From: Magnaporthiopsis rhizophila
Lineage: Eukaryota; Ascomycota; Sordariomycetes; Magnaporthales; Magnaporthaceae
Direction of reading: 5' to 3'
Length of the DNA stretch: 64,000 bases
Assembly (NCBI GenBank): GCA_003049465.1
Contig: PYSS01000097.1
Coordinates: 1-64,000 of the forward strand
Under the pieces are notes generated by a model that worked only from the letters and a program-made list of their open reading frames with translations, did not search any database and was not told the DNA's origin. The translations under genes were made by a program, and so were the position numbers. Of the stretch, positions 35,600-46,131 are shown in pieces. Numbering within the stretch: the first letter of the stretch is position 1; each line of letters opens with the position of its first letter.

Positions 35600-37816
35600 A
35601 TGACCAAGGAAGACGTCGTCAAGGGCATGCGGTCACCCATCACGGTGAAGACGAGACGGGCCGGCGGCCTCGATCTGAAGGCTTGGCCCGGCCCTCTGTA
35701 CATCTCGGAGCCGCTGGAGACGCCGCGGCAACCGCCTCCGTGCCCGGCCCAGCTGCGCCTTGGCGGCGGCGGCGACGGCAGCAGCATCGACAGTCGGCTC
35801 ACGACGCGCTCGCGAGAGTCGTCGATATCGATCGAGGCGACGGCTGGGACCATCTTGTACTGGTGCGAGGTCTACGCCTGGGAGCTGCTCGGCCTCGCGG
35901 TGGCTGCCGGCGCGCTGGCCGCCATTGCGGTGCTGGCCGCGACCTTGGACGGCCGTCCAGCCTCGGTCGTCGCCCTCGCTGCCGCCACGGGGCCCTTCAC
36001 ACTCAACGCGCTCGTGGCCCTGCTGTCCACCGTCGGCAAGGGAGCCATGCTCACGACCGTCGGTCTCTGCATGGCCCAGCTCAAGTGGTCGCACTTTATC
36101 GCTGCACGGGGTGGCTCAAACTCAAGCTCGGCAGCGGCGGCGAGGCCCCTGAGCGAGTTTTACGCCATCGACCAGGCAAGCCGCGGGCCCGTCGGCTCCC
36201 TGGCCGCCTTGCCGGCGGTCCTCGCCATGCCGCTCGTGCTGGTGGGCGCCCTCGTCATGGTTGCCGCGGGAGGCTTCGACTTTGCCGTTCAGCAGCTCGT
36301 CTCTCTCGAGCCCCGGGCGGCCGCCGTACAGCTCCCGGTCGAGGCGGGCGAGACTTTTGTTCCCAGGGCGCAGTTCTTTCGCCAACGCCACCACCACCAC
36401 CACGACAAGCGCATCCCAACCGTCTTCGCCCCGGGGACGGGCCTCGTTGCCGCCATCGACAACGGCTGCGGTGGCGATCCGGCCACGGCCGACGTCGCCG
36501 CGACGTGCCCAACCGGCAACTGCACGTTTCCAGTCTTCAACACGCTCGCCATGTGCAGCAGGTGCGTCGACATCAGGGCCCAGCTGCGCCGCGTGGCTCT
36601 GGAGCCGAGGCCGGGCGACGGCGGCAACAGCACCGTGTACGAGATTCAATGGATCGCACCCGGCAACACAAGTTTGATCCAGCGCGTCGTCGGCCTCGCC
36701 AGCAACGGCAGCACCCTCAACCAGACCTTTGTCGTTTCGAGCGCGGCTGGCATCCAATGGCCAGCGCTTGGTTGGCCCAATGACGCCGTCGCGCCGTTGG
36801 GGCTGACGGTAATCAAGTTCCGGTACCGCCCTCTGGCCGTCGACGCCGTCGACGCGCCTCCCCTGGCCGCCTGGCAGTGTGGAATCTCCCCTTGCGTGCG
36901 CACCCTCGCCGTGTCGGTCGTCAACGGGCGACAGCACACGTCGGTGCTTGCCGAATACAAGAACGACACGCAGCTGGCCACGTGGATGCACCGACGTGGC
37001 CGTGGCAGCTATTCGTTGCGTCCGCCGGTCGTCACCGACGAGGAGAGGGCAACAGCAGCGATGGTGAGAAGAAACAGCAGCAGCAAAGCGGCAAAAAAGC
37101 ACACCACGCGGCCGCTGCGTCTGCGGCCGGACATGGTGCACAGGTTCGAGATCAGCCACGCTGCCATGTTCCTGCTCGCCGACGTGCTCAAGGCCTTCTT
37201 CGCGGGCACGTACGAGCTCGGCCACCAGACGCGCATGTCCGACGGCAGGAACCTCGTCGATCCGCCGTCGGGCCGCGGGCCGTACTACCTCGACACCACC
37301 AGGGACGTGCCGGGCCTCATGGCCAACGTGTCGAACGCGCTGACGTCGTACTTTCGGCGGCAGCAGCAGATGCGATCTCGATCTCGGTCCCGCTTCCCAG
37401 CAAACAACACCACCACCGACTCGACCACCCCGTACCAAAACACCACCACGACCAGGCGCGGCGTGGTGCGCGGCGTGGCGACGGCGCAGCAGGTCCTGGT
37501 GTCGGTGGCGTGGGCGTGGCTGTCGATGCCGATCCTGCTGGTGGCCTGCTCGGCGATGCTGCTCGTCGCCACGGCCGTCAACTCGTCCGCCACGGGCGCG
37601 CCGCTGTGGAAGGACTCGTGCCTGCCCATGATCTTCCACGGGCTCGACGAGACGGGGCTGCCGCTCAGGTTCCGCGGAGGAAAAGGCACGAGGGCGGAGA
37701 TGCGGGCCGTGGCCAGGCGTCTCGACGTGGCCATCTGCCAGGAGGAGGAGGACCCGGATCGCCTCAAGTTCGTGGCCGAGAGTGAGGTTCCGGGCTTTTC
37801 GCGCAGTGGGCGATGA
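35600..37816 (+). CDS. DUF3176 family membrane protein
   Basis: A single exon of 738 codons, typical of the family's length. The family is fungal and of unknown function. N-terminal spans lie at about residues 92-115 (WELLGLAVAAGALAAIAV), 122-150 and 196-222 (AMPLVLVGALVMVAAGGF), and one C-terminal span at about 632-658 (LSMPILLVACSAMLLVATAV). Between them is a large, presumably external region with the DUF3176 hallmark CPTGNCTFP near residue 303, several N-x-S/T sites and paired cysteines (MCSRCVD; WQCGISPCVRTL). The end has the family segment LWKDSCLPMIFHGLDETGL. A His run (HHHHH) at about 264 and a basic SRSRSRF stretch near 595 are local additions. The ATG at 35,600 is the first in frame. 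High GC, no sign of decay. Confidence 0.9.
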   Translation: MTKEDVVKGMRSPITVKTRRAGGLDLKAWPGPLYISEPLETPRQPPPCPAQLRLGGGGDGSSIDSRLTTRSRESSISIEATAGTILYWCEVYAWELLGLAVAAGALAAIAVLAATLDGRPASVVALAAATGPFTLNALVALLSTVGKGAMLTTVGLCMAQLKWSHFIAARGGSNSSSAAAARPLSEFYAIDQASRGPVGSLAALPAVLAMPLVLVGALVMVAAGGFDFAVQQLVSLEPRAAAVQLPVEAGETFVPRAQFFRQRHHHHHDKRIPTVFAPGTGLVAAIDNGCGGDPATADVAATCPTGNCTFPVFNTLAMCSRCVDIRAQLRRVALEPRPGDGGNSTVYEIQWIAPGNTSLIQRVVGLASNGSTLNQTFVVSSAAGIQWPALGWPNDAVAPLGLTVIKFRYRPLAVDAVDAPPLAAWQCGISPCVRTLAVSVVNGRQHTSVLAEYKNDTQLATWMHRRGRGSYSLRPPVVTDEERATAAMVRRNSSSKAAKKHTTRPLRLRPDMVHRFEISHAAMFLLADVLKAFFAGTYELGHQTRMSDGRNLVDPPSGRGPYYLDTTRDVPGLMANVSNALTSYFRRQQQMRSRSRSRFPANNTTTDSTTPYQNTTTTRRGVVRGVATAQQVLVSVAWAWLSMPILLVACSAMLLVATAVNSSATGAPLWKDSCLPMIFHGLDETGLPLRFRGGKGTRAEMRAVARRLDVAICQEEEDPDRLKFVAESEVPGFSRSGR

Positions 37817-38160
37817 GACTGCCTACCTACCCCAACCTGGGCGCCCAAGACGCATTGACGCACGCACACAGACAAGGAAGGACGAAGGACGAGGTGGCAA
37901 AAGAAAAAACTGGGCGTGTGTTGGTTGATTGTGTGCTAATTAAACAGGTATCCTTGTTCGTATGCTGAGAATACAAAGACGCTATCAAAAAAAAAAAAAA
38001 AAAAAAAAAAAAAGTCATGATTCCTTTTTTGTTCCGCCTGCAAGCCTAAACCGCGAACTGCTGTGTGTACCTTTTTTTTTTCCCGCGGGAGTATTATTTT
38101 GAACAAGCTTCAATCTGAGTTGGGGTGCTGCCACCGTCGAGACAAACCACCTTCTAGGCC
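37817..38160. other. Convergent spacer with 27-nt poly(A)
   Basis: A poly(A) run lies at 37,987-38,013 between the 3' ends of the DUF3176 gene and the minus-strand low-complexity gene. No other feature seen. Confidence 0.5.
37987..38013. repeat. 27-nt poly(A) run
   Basis: An uninterrupted A run, followed by GTCATG, between two convergent genes. Confidence 0.95.
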
Positions 38161-38286
38161 TTAGACCCCGGAGATCAGGATGCTCGGGATGTCAATCCTA
38201 GGAGCCTCCGCCACCGCCGCCGCATTATCCTGGGCCGCCGCCGCCGAAGAGGCCATCACCGCCTCCGGGCCCGGAGAACCAGGCAC

Positions 38287-38321
<35 letters not shown>

Positions 38322-39555
38322 CGTCCTCATCCTCGGGGAACAGCAGCCTCGCGAGCGCCGACCGCTTCCTCGGCGGCTTGGGCAGCTCCTCCTTCTCCTG
38401 CTCCTCCTGCTGCTGCTGTTCGACCTCGTCGGCCTTGCGCTTCTTGCGGCGGAGCCACGTGTTGGCGTGCGAGTCGTAGTGTTCCGTCTCCTCGCCGTCC
38501 GAGGCTTCGTCCTGGAACGCGCTGAGGAAGGCCCTCTCGTCCTCCATCATCTGCTTCTTCTTCTTCTTCTCCTCCAGCTGCTTCTTCTTCTTCTTCTTCT
38601 TCTTCTTCTTCTTCTTCTTCTTCTTCTTCTTCTTCTTCTTCTTCTTCTTCCCGGCCAGCCGCTTCTGTTCCTGCGTGCCGTGCAGCTCCTCGAGTTTCTT
38701 CTGCAGCTGGTCCAGTTGCTGCCGCGTCAGCTGCTGCGGAGCCGCCGCGGCGACCTCGATGGCGTCGTCCGTCCTTGGCTGCTGCTGCTGCTGCTGCTGC
38801 GAGTCCTCGTGGTCCTGCTCGTCATTCTGGTCCCCGCCGTCCTCGTGGTTGTCGCCGTCGTCCTCGCGCCGAGCATCATCATCATTCTTGTCATCGCAGT
38901 CTTCTTCCTCGCCCTCGTAGCCTTCATCCCGGCGCCCGTTGACGCCCGGCGACGGGGACGCAGCAGCAGCAGCGGCGGCGGCGCAGCGCTCCGCGAAGGG
39001 GATCTTGGGGACCTCGGCACACTCGGACACGGAACAGCAGCTGTCCGGGCTGTATTCGGAGCACGAATCGTTGTCGTCGTCGTCATCCTCCTCCTCCTCC
39101 TCCTCCTCCTCCTCGTACTCTTCATAGGGCTCCTCCACACTAGGCAAGGGGTCCACGCTGGGGCCGGGTTCTGAGCTGGGATCACGCTCCGGACTTGGGT
39201 CGGGCTCCGGACTAGGGTCCGGCTCCACGCGCCTCACCTTGGGGATGGGCAGAGCAACCTCAATGCTGTCCAGCGTGAGAGGGCTGCCCGGCCGACGCGG
39301 AAAGACCTTGGGGACGGCCTGCTTGGGCGGCGACGGCACAGGCTCCGCCTCGGGCACGGGTTGCTTCTCGGGCATGGGCCCCTCATCACGCACGGGCTCC
39401 GCGTGGGCAGGGCGCGGAGGCGGCGGCGGCGGCTTGTTCGCCGAGTCGGTCTCGGGCTCCGCATGGGCAGGGCGTGGAGGCGGCGCCTTGTTCGCCGGGT
39501 CGGTCTCGGGCTCCACCTTTCGAGGATAGAGGCAACCCAGGGCCGTGTCCGCCAC
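38161..39555 (-). CDS. Acidic low-complexity protein with polylysine tract
   Basis: A single minus-strand frame of 464 codons. The N-terminal third is Pro/Glu-rich with repeated PxxP and an ETDPANK/ETDSANK duplication; then PDPSPEPDPSPERDPS repeats, an E/D run (EEEEEEEEDDDDD), an Ala run, another acidic block, polyQ runs, a helix (LDQLQKKLEELHGTQEQKRL), about 23 lysines in a row, a KKRKADEVEQQQQ segment and a C-terminal hydrophobic tail IDIPSILISGV. There is no membrane span; basic clusters (RRKKRKAD, PPRKRSALARLLFPE) could be nuclear signals. The lysines are all AAG, which avoids poly(A)-type slippage codons. No catalytic domain. It may be nuclear and chromatin- or rRNA-associated, but that is inferred from composition only. 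Opposite frames are shadows of the triplet repeats. The open frame has no intron evidence and may be partly spurious. Confidence 0.6.
38581..38650. repeat. (CTT)n tract of about 23 units
   Basis: A perfect CTT repeat, read as AAG (Lys) on the coding minus strand. A purity of 70 nt suggests recent expansion and length variation among isolates. Confidence 0.95.
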
Positions 39556-40149
39556 TACAGCTAGGTCAGACTAGGTTATGGCAAACTGTGGTGTTAGCTT
39601 TGCCACCTAGGCAGATAGATGGCAGACGACGAGCCGCAAGGGAAAGATTACGCTAAGGAGCACCTCTCTACCAGCAAGAACATAGGACCACGGCGGTGGA
39701 GTGGGTTCACGCATGACGCCGGGGCCTGTGTGTTTAGAGCTCCGAATATGGGACTTGTTTTTTTTTTCGTTTCTTTCAGGTATCGGACGGGTATGGAAGC
39801 AGAAGCGAAGGGAACGGTTAGAATCCAGCGGGTCTCCCAGACGCGGAAATGAGTGGTTGGGGCCCGTGTTATAAGCGTTTTTCCTGTTCAGTTGGAGCCG
39901 GGCTGGAAGAATGGCGTTTATACGCGCCCAGTGGTATAGCAGGGCGTGCGGCAAGATAAACACAACATTCAGCCAACAAACACTACGCCTCCTAACCCCG
40001 CGGAATACCCTGGGCACTTCCCCGCCGGCCAGGCCAGCCAGCCTCTTTTATGTCTTGTCCGTCATCCCACGCCCGCCCAGGTTCTAGATGCAGGCTGGGC
40101 TGATCGACAAGGAGGGGATGATGCGTGTGCCCGACGTGGCCAGCGCACA

Positions 40150-40203
40150 TCACATCCATCCATCCATCCATCCATCCATCCATCCATCCATCCATCCATC
40201 CAC
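40150..40203. repeat. (CATC)n microsatellite
   Basis: About 13 uninterrupted CATC units directly after CAGCGCACAT. No overlap with a gene. Confidence 0.95.
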
Positions 40204-42272
40204 CCAGCCTTGCTTTCTGTCTGGGAGGAAATTAATTGATTGATTGATTTCATCCCTTGCAGCAGCGCAGCAGCGCAGCCAGCCCGCGCCCGGTCCTTCG
40301 TCCTTCTTGGCCAGTCCCCATCAGGCCATGCTGTGCAATCAAGCAGGGGTCCTTTCAAACCACCCCATGCTTCCGAGATGGACGGGCTGCGCGGGTGTGT
40401 CGGCAAAGTGAGTTTTTGTTTGTTTTTTTCAAAAAGGAACGGACATGAAGTAGAAGCAAACAAGGCAGGCACCCGTACAGCACACAACGGACAGGCAAGC
40501 AAATAGTCGTCAACGACTGGGGGCATGGTCTGCTGCGCAAGAGTGTTGAGGGATGCAGAGAACAGTGGAAAAAAGGCGCCGCCGCTATCACGCCCGGCAA
40601 AAGCGGGCGGGGTGGTTTCCATTTTCCCATGCTTGTGTTGCCCATGTATTTTAGCCAACGACTAAAAAAGATGCAAGGGAACACACCCAACCCGAGTTCT
40701 CGACCTGTGGTAGGCTGCCCGATATCGACTGGTTGACGCTGAGTGGCGTTGTCGGCAGAATTCGCTGGCCCGCGCATGGAGGCGCCGGCCCAAGTGAGCA
40801 CCTTGCATTTTCTCATGCCGGAAAGAGGGACGGGACGTCTTGGCTGGGCGGGGGATGGATGTGGGTGGTTTACTGCGGACTGGCTAGGCAGCTGAGTGAG
40901 TGAGCGAATGAGAGCGAGTGAGTGAGTGAGTGACCGAGTGAGTGAGAGAGACTGGCACGATGAGATATATATCGTTCTTGGAGTCTATTAGATCCCAGGA
41001 AGGACAAATGAGAATGTCTAGAGTAGAGTCAAACCTAGATGGAGGTGCCAAAGGCTCAAAAACCAAAGACGGATGAGTTGTGTATGATTGAGGTGGTGGG
41101 CCGTATGCGGGGTAAAACCTCCGCCGCTTGACGGCGGCGCTATCTTCATGCCACCCTCAAATGAAAAACGTGGCCGATAAGAATGCCCAATCCAGGTTTG
41201 TGCGACGCGCGAAGCCAGCTCGGATCGAGATTCGGAGGACGTGGCTGGCTGCAGCTGGAGACTCGAGAATTGAGGGATCGACGCAGATGATGGGAAAACT
41301 GGACATCCGGCAGGCAGAAAGCGGTCGAGCTGTCGAGTCCGGCCCCTTGGCCTGACCAGGGCTCATGCAACGTGGATGAAGTCCCGGAGGTGCGAGGGCC
41401 GTAATGCCGGGCGGGGACTGAGCCCTGTTCACTCAAGTGTGTTCTGATCGGCGGGTGTGCGAGCTGGCAATCAAGAGCGATGGACCCCAATGGCGCACAG
41501 GCTGCTGAATAAGACCCAGTGGCTTCATATTTTCACAATTTGCTCATTTCATTAACCCGAGAAAACTTTCACAAGTGCCGAATCCCTTTATCCTTTCACC
41601 TGGGCAGTTTTTTTGACCATGGCGTATTTTCTCCAAGCTGGGCTCTCCTGGCTGTGAAACAAGTTGCCCCTCGAAGCAGGCAAAAAAGGGGATACCTGCA
41701 AGGGCACAAAGGAGAGGCAAACTCACGCCCCCGCGTGCTCCTGTTGCTTTTTTTGTTCACCCCGTCTCGGTCGCAGATCGGTGAGGCGCCTGAAATGCGG
41801 TAGTCAATGCGCTCCTCGGGCATCAGTTCGGGTTGTGCAGGGAGCCCTGTCGTGCCAAATCTTTTTTGCCAGTTGGGAGCACGAAGAACATTCAGCGCAA
41901 CAGGGCGATTCCCACTGATCAAAGGGACGCACGACACGTCAGTCGGTGACAGGGTCGGGACGGGTGACATGACGGGTTGATGACGTCCGACACTCAGCCG
42001 GGCTGGTCTTCTGTCCCCCGGCTCAATCTGGGATGCCGCCCGGCTGCTCTGCGTGAGTTCGCCGCCAAGAGCTGCTAAAACGGGGCAAGGAAGTCCCGCC
42101 CCCTCACCCAGGGAATCACGGCATGCCCAGTCCAGGCAAGTGTCGGGAAAATCCATGACCATCCGCTTTTCAGCATTTCAAAAGATCGGCCTTTTGCGAA
42201 AGAGAGAAAAAGAAGCCAGGTTGTTGCTGGTCAATATTTGAATCTCGCTATACATGGGTGCGTGCACGCGTG

Positions 42273-42297
42273 AAAAAAAAAAAAAAAAAAAAAAAAA
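42273..42297. repeat. 25-nt poly(A) run
   Basis: An uninterrupted A run followed by GGTATC, in a gene-free stretch. Confidence 0.95.
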
Positions 42298-43950
42298 GGT
42301 ATCGGGGCAGGCGAGATTTCTCGATTTCCTGGTAGCTCGCTAAAATCCGTCCCAGAATTAAATTGGTCTGGGGCCACACACTCAAATGGCGTCTAGAACC
42401 GGGCGGCTGGATCGGGAGACTATTTTTTTGGGCTGCTCCGAGATAAAAACGGACAGCAAGTGAAGGGCGATTTTTTGTTTTCCCTCAGCCTTGAGACAGA
42501 CTGTTGTCGGCCGCATCTAGCCCAGGGGTTAGCTGTGATGGCTCACGCCACCAGCCGAGATCTATCCAAATTCATCAGCTCGTGAAGTCAACCTGCCAGG
42601 TGCCTGTTGTGCCTGCCGTATTCGCCTGGAACACCCAGTTCTCTCCGTGGCGAGAGCGGATCCGCTCAGGCGGCTCGCCGGGCTGTGCTTGGTGGGGAGT
42701 GCTACGTCAAACCCAGTCCCAAACTGTCCATGATGGCCAAGGCCCCATGTCTGGGCTCCGCTTGCGCTTGGCTAACCCCCTCCCTTGCCACGAGCCACGA
42801 GCCACGAGCCCCAGCCTGGTGCCCCATGCCTACGTCGCGTTGCCGCATCAGCTGCTGCCGCCCTGGCCCTCGCTGTCGGCTGCCTTTGCTAGCCGCCGGG
42901 GCTGGGTCAAATGGTCGCTGCCCCTGCCCGTTCGCTGCGCTTTGGTTGGGCAGGCATTCGTCGCAAGCACCTGCGAGCAGCCAGGACGCATCCTCCTCCT
43001 GCCCTGCATTTGCATCATCATCAGAGGGACCCTCAACCTCGGTATTCGCCTTGCTTCCCGTCGCACAAACAGCCGCGATCGCCGAAACCGCTGCCGCCGC
43101 TTCTCTCCGCCCAGAAACGACCGGCCTGCTCCGAACCCTGACGGCGCGCCGCCCTCGCCCGTTGCAAAAAAAACAGCATGCTTCGTTACGTATTCAGCCA
43201 TTGAACTCTAAGCTGGTCCCCGAGGCCCCTTCGCTCAACGGTTCCGCCGCTGCGGTTTGAGGTCGATTAAAAAGCCGCCTCAAAAAAAAAAAGATACTTC
43301 CACGCATTGAGACGACAAACGCCGGGCCATCTTTCTCCGTTGGAGCGCAAACCGTCGTCAACACGTGCGGCTGGCCTCCGAGGCCCGGAGGCGCGACAAA
43401 GAGGTGGACCAATCGACATTCCAGCCCAGCGCAAGGCGCTTGCATCGTTAATTTGCCAACGAATAACAAACGCCGATCCGAAAACAACGACCTGTCCAAC
43501 GCAGCCTTTACGCTTCCGGCGCGGTATTCTGGCCCGAGCCCTGGGTGCCACCGCATGAGGGACCCCTAAACACCTCGAGCCTCGCGCCTGCCGGGCTTTC
43601 AAGAGAGAACAGAATCGGCCCTGCGCCCTGTGTTAGGAACCGCGGCCTTTCGGCTCAGGTTCCGCCATCGCAGTTGCCAAGCTGGATACCATACCGTACG
43701 TTTAGTACCCAACCTTCCTCGGCTGCTCGTTCACCGGGGCATCGTCGCTTTCCCTTGAGAGAAACATGGCGCGTCTTTTGTCCAGATGCCTTTCAGGCTC
43801 GTCACTGGGTATCTTGCATCACATCTGCGCCTGTCGCCGCCATGTCACATGGTGTGCCCTGTCGTCGGCGTTGACATGCGCATCTTGACTTGACCCCTGC
43901 TGGTTCCAGCGCGCCCATCCCAGACCTAGCCGCCAGCCAAGCTGACAGTC

Positions 43951-46131
43951 ATGACTTGGACCAGTTTTATGGCGGTTGCAGGCTGGACCCAGCACACGAG
44001 TCCGAGCACCGCCTCCACCAAGCCCTTTGGCCACATCAGATCGCTGTCCAGCTTCACCAGCCCGGTGCCTTCTGCCAGAGTAGACGCTGCCATCCCAAGA
44101 GGCCAGCAGCACCAGAGGTCACCTTCGCTAACCGACCTGCCCGGCATGGCGGCCGACGTGACATCACCTGGGGCGGGCTTCCCATCGTCGCCATCGCTTC
44201 TACACGCAACAACCCCGTCTTCTCTTTCGGTTCACACCTTTGACGACGAGCACGAGCTTAGCACGCTGCCCGACCCGAGGAGTAGGACGATGAGCCCCGT
44301 AGACGGGCATACTTTGTCAAGTCCGAACCGCCATCCGGATCTGAACGACGAGGTGGCGACGCTGAGCAACAAGCTTATCAATGCCATCAACCACCAGACC
44401 ACACTCGACGACACATTAAGCGCCGCCCGGATGGAGCTTGAGGAGGCCAAGTCGACAATAAAAAGCCTCGAGGCACGGTTGGAGGAGCAGCGCGTGATGC
44501 TCTCTGGCGACGTCTGGGTTAGGAGAAAGACGGTCGAGAGCGAAAAGGCGAAGCTGCTGAGCCGGGTGGCGGAAGAGAAGAAGGCGCGGTGCGAGGTCGA
44601 GCAGCAGAAGAAGAAGATCGAGCTGGAGCTGGAGAATCTGACGACTGCTTTGTTCGAGGAGGCCAATAAGATGGTCATCTCGGCCAAAGAAGAGGCGCAG
44701 AAGGAACAGGAAGTGCTGCTCAAGAAGAACGACCTGCTGAGGTCGCAACTTGCCGACACTGAGGGTCTCCTCAAGTCGCAGCACGACCAGCTCGCCGAGC
44801 TCAAGGCCGTCATGGAGCAGATGGGCGCCGACCGGGACGACCAGACGGCGCTGACGGCTCCGTCGTCGCCTGGGTTCAGCAAGTTCGACTCCGGGGCCGA
44901 CGACACGCCGCTTTCAGAGGGCGCGTCGCAGGCGGGCATGCTAGAGCCGATATCACCGTCGTACCCGACCAGCTTCACACACCTGGTGCAGCCGGTCCTG
45001 CGGACGGACCTGTCGGCATATCAGGACTTTATGACCCTGGTTCACACGACCAAGAAGATTGCTCGGAGCAGGCCGAGTTCGGGCACCCAGGGCGCCGGCA
45101 CCACGTCAGCGCTGGGCCTGGTGCTGGGCCACTCGACGAGCGGCTCCAGCGCGTCGTCGGGCTCCATGGTCTCCGCGTCAGCGTCGTCGACCCCATCGAT
45201 GCCCCAGACCCCGAGCTCACCTGCTTCCGGTCTCGGCGTCACGGGCGCGGTGGCCGTGGCGGCCCTACCGCCGCTCAAGGACAGCAAGTTCTACAAGCGC
45301 GCCCTCGTCGAGGACATCGAGCCCACCCTGAGGCTGGACATGGCGCCCGGGCTCTCGTGGCTGGCACGCCGCGCCGTCATCAGCTCGGTGACGGACGGGT
45401 CCCTGGTGGTCGAGCCGGTGCCGGCCGGGCCTCCGGGTGGCTCCCCGACGGCCATCACGCGCCCGCAGTTCTTCCCCTGCGCCCTCTGCGGCGAGAACCG
45501 CAAGGAGGAGGCGCACCAGCGCACGCACCGGTTCCGGACTAGCGAGGCGGAATCGGCGCAGCGCTACCCGCTCTGCAGGTCCTACTGCCTCGCGAGGCTG
45601 CGGGCCGTCTGTGACTTCCTGGGCTTCCTGCGCCTCCTGCAGGGCGGCCACTGGCGCGCCGACGACGAGGACGCCGAGCGGGCGGCCTGGGAGGAGAGCG
45701 TGCGGCTCCGCGAGCAGATGTTCTGGGCACGGATCGGCGGCGGCGTCGTGCCGGCCGCGTCTCTACAGCAGCACTTCCACGCCGGTGGTCCGGCTCCTAC
45801 GTCGGGCAAGTCGTCCAGCCTGTGCGAGAAGAGCAGCAGCCCCAGGGCCAGCAACGAGGCGCGCAGGGTCGTCAGCGGGAGCCCACAGCGGCCCAGCGTC
45901 GACGTCATCGGGTCCGACGACTCGGACGCGACTCCGACTCGGGTCCCGAGCGCCGTTGTCGCCAAGACGGACGAGCAGCCGGCGTCCACGGAGCCGTCGG
46001 TCCCGGAGCGGGCACCCGACGCCGAGACGGCTGCGAGGCCCGTGACGCCGTCCCCACAGCTGCCGGTCCCGTCCGCCGCGCTCACCGCCGATCAGGACGC
46101 CGGTGGACTTGCGGTGCAGATCCCTAATTAG
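43951..46131 (+). CDS. SEC2: Sec2-type Rab guanine-nucleotide exchange factor
   Basis: A single-exon frame of 726 codons. The hallmark Sec2 coiled coil is at about residues 130-290, with the exchange motif LTTALFEEANKMVISAKEE at about 229-247 and LLKKNDLLRSQLADTEGLL following. This helix pair holds the nucleotide-free Rab (Sec4 in yeast) and drives GDP release on secretory vesicles, feeding exocytosis at the hyphal tip. A second conserved domain at about 430-600 carries the paired cysteines PCALCGENRKEE and YPLCRSYCLARL, and a WEESVRLREQMFWARIGG end, as in filamentous-fungal Sec2 homologues. The N-terminus (1-130) and the tail (600-726) are Ser/Pro/Thr-rich and disordered, suited to phosphorylation. 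The first ATG is followed by MTWTSFMAVAGW, a modestly hydrophobic start; a later start near 44,140 cannot be excluded. Confidence 0.88.
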   Translation: MTWTSFMAVAGWTQHTSPSTASTKPFGHIRSLSSFTSPVPSARVDAAIPRGQQHQRSPSLTDLPGMAADVTSPGAGFPSSPSLLHATTPSSLSVHTFDDEHELSTLPDPRSRTMSPVDGHTLSSPNRHPDLNDEVATLSNKLINAINHQTTLDDTLSAARMELEEAKSTIKSLEARLEEQRVMLSGDVWVRRKTVESEKAKLLSRVAEEKKARCEVEQQKKKIELELENLTTALFEEANKMVISAKEEAQKEQEVLLKKNDLLRSQLADTEGLLKSQHDQLAELKAVMEQMGADRDDQTALTAPSSPGFSKFDSGADDTPLSEGASQAGMLEPISPSYPTSFTHLVQPVLRTDLSAYQDFMTLVHTTKKIARSRPSSGTQGAGTTSALGLVLGHSTSGSSASSGSMVSASASSTPSMPQTPSSPASGLGVTGAVAVAALPPLKDSKFYKRALVEDIEPTLRLDMAPGLSWLARRAVISSVTDGSLVVEPVPAGPPGGSPTAITRPQFFPCALCGENRKEEAHQRTHRFRTSEAESAQRYPLCRSYCLARLRAVCDFLGFLRLLQGGHWRADDEDAERAAWEESVRLREQMFWARIGGGVVPAASLQQHFHAGGPAPTSGKSSSLCEKSSSPRASNEARRVVSGSPQRPSVDVIGSDDSDATPTRVPSAVVAKTDEQPASTEPSVPERAPDAETAARPVTPSPQLPVPSAALTADQDAGGLAVQIPN

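Larger units (their letters stand above)
39556..43950. other. 4.4-kb intergenic region with microsatellites
   Basis: No gene with recognisable domains. It holds a (CATC)n tract (40,150-40,203), (ATTG)n near 40,230-40,248, a (TGAG)n tract (40,893-40,946) and a 25-nt poly(A) at 42,273-42,297. A 235-codon plus frame at 42,504-43,211 is not supported. The last several hundred bases are the likely promoter and leader of the Sec2 gene. Confidence 0.45.

Noticed and set aside
36122..37639. 505-codon minus-strand frame
   Set aside because: Antisense shadow of the DUF3176 gene, with Arg/His/Gly-rich composition.
38287..39174. 295-codon leucine-rich plus frame
   Set aside because: Created by reading the CTT/CTG triplet repeats on the wrong strand.
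40150..40248. Short direct repeats considered as a CRISPR-like array
   Set aside because: They are plain (CATC)n and (ATTG)n microsatellites without spacers, in a eukaryotic genome.
42504..43211. 235-codon plus frame
   Set aside because: Low-complexity Pro/Ser/Arg content, several alternative frames over it and no motif.
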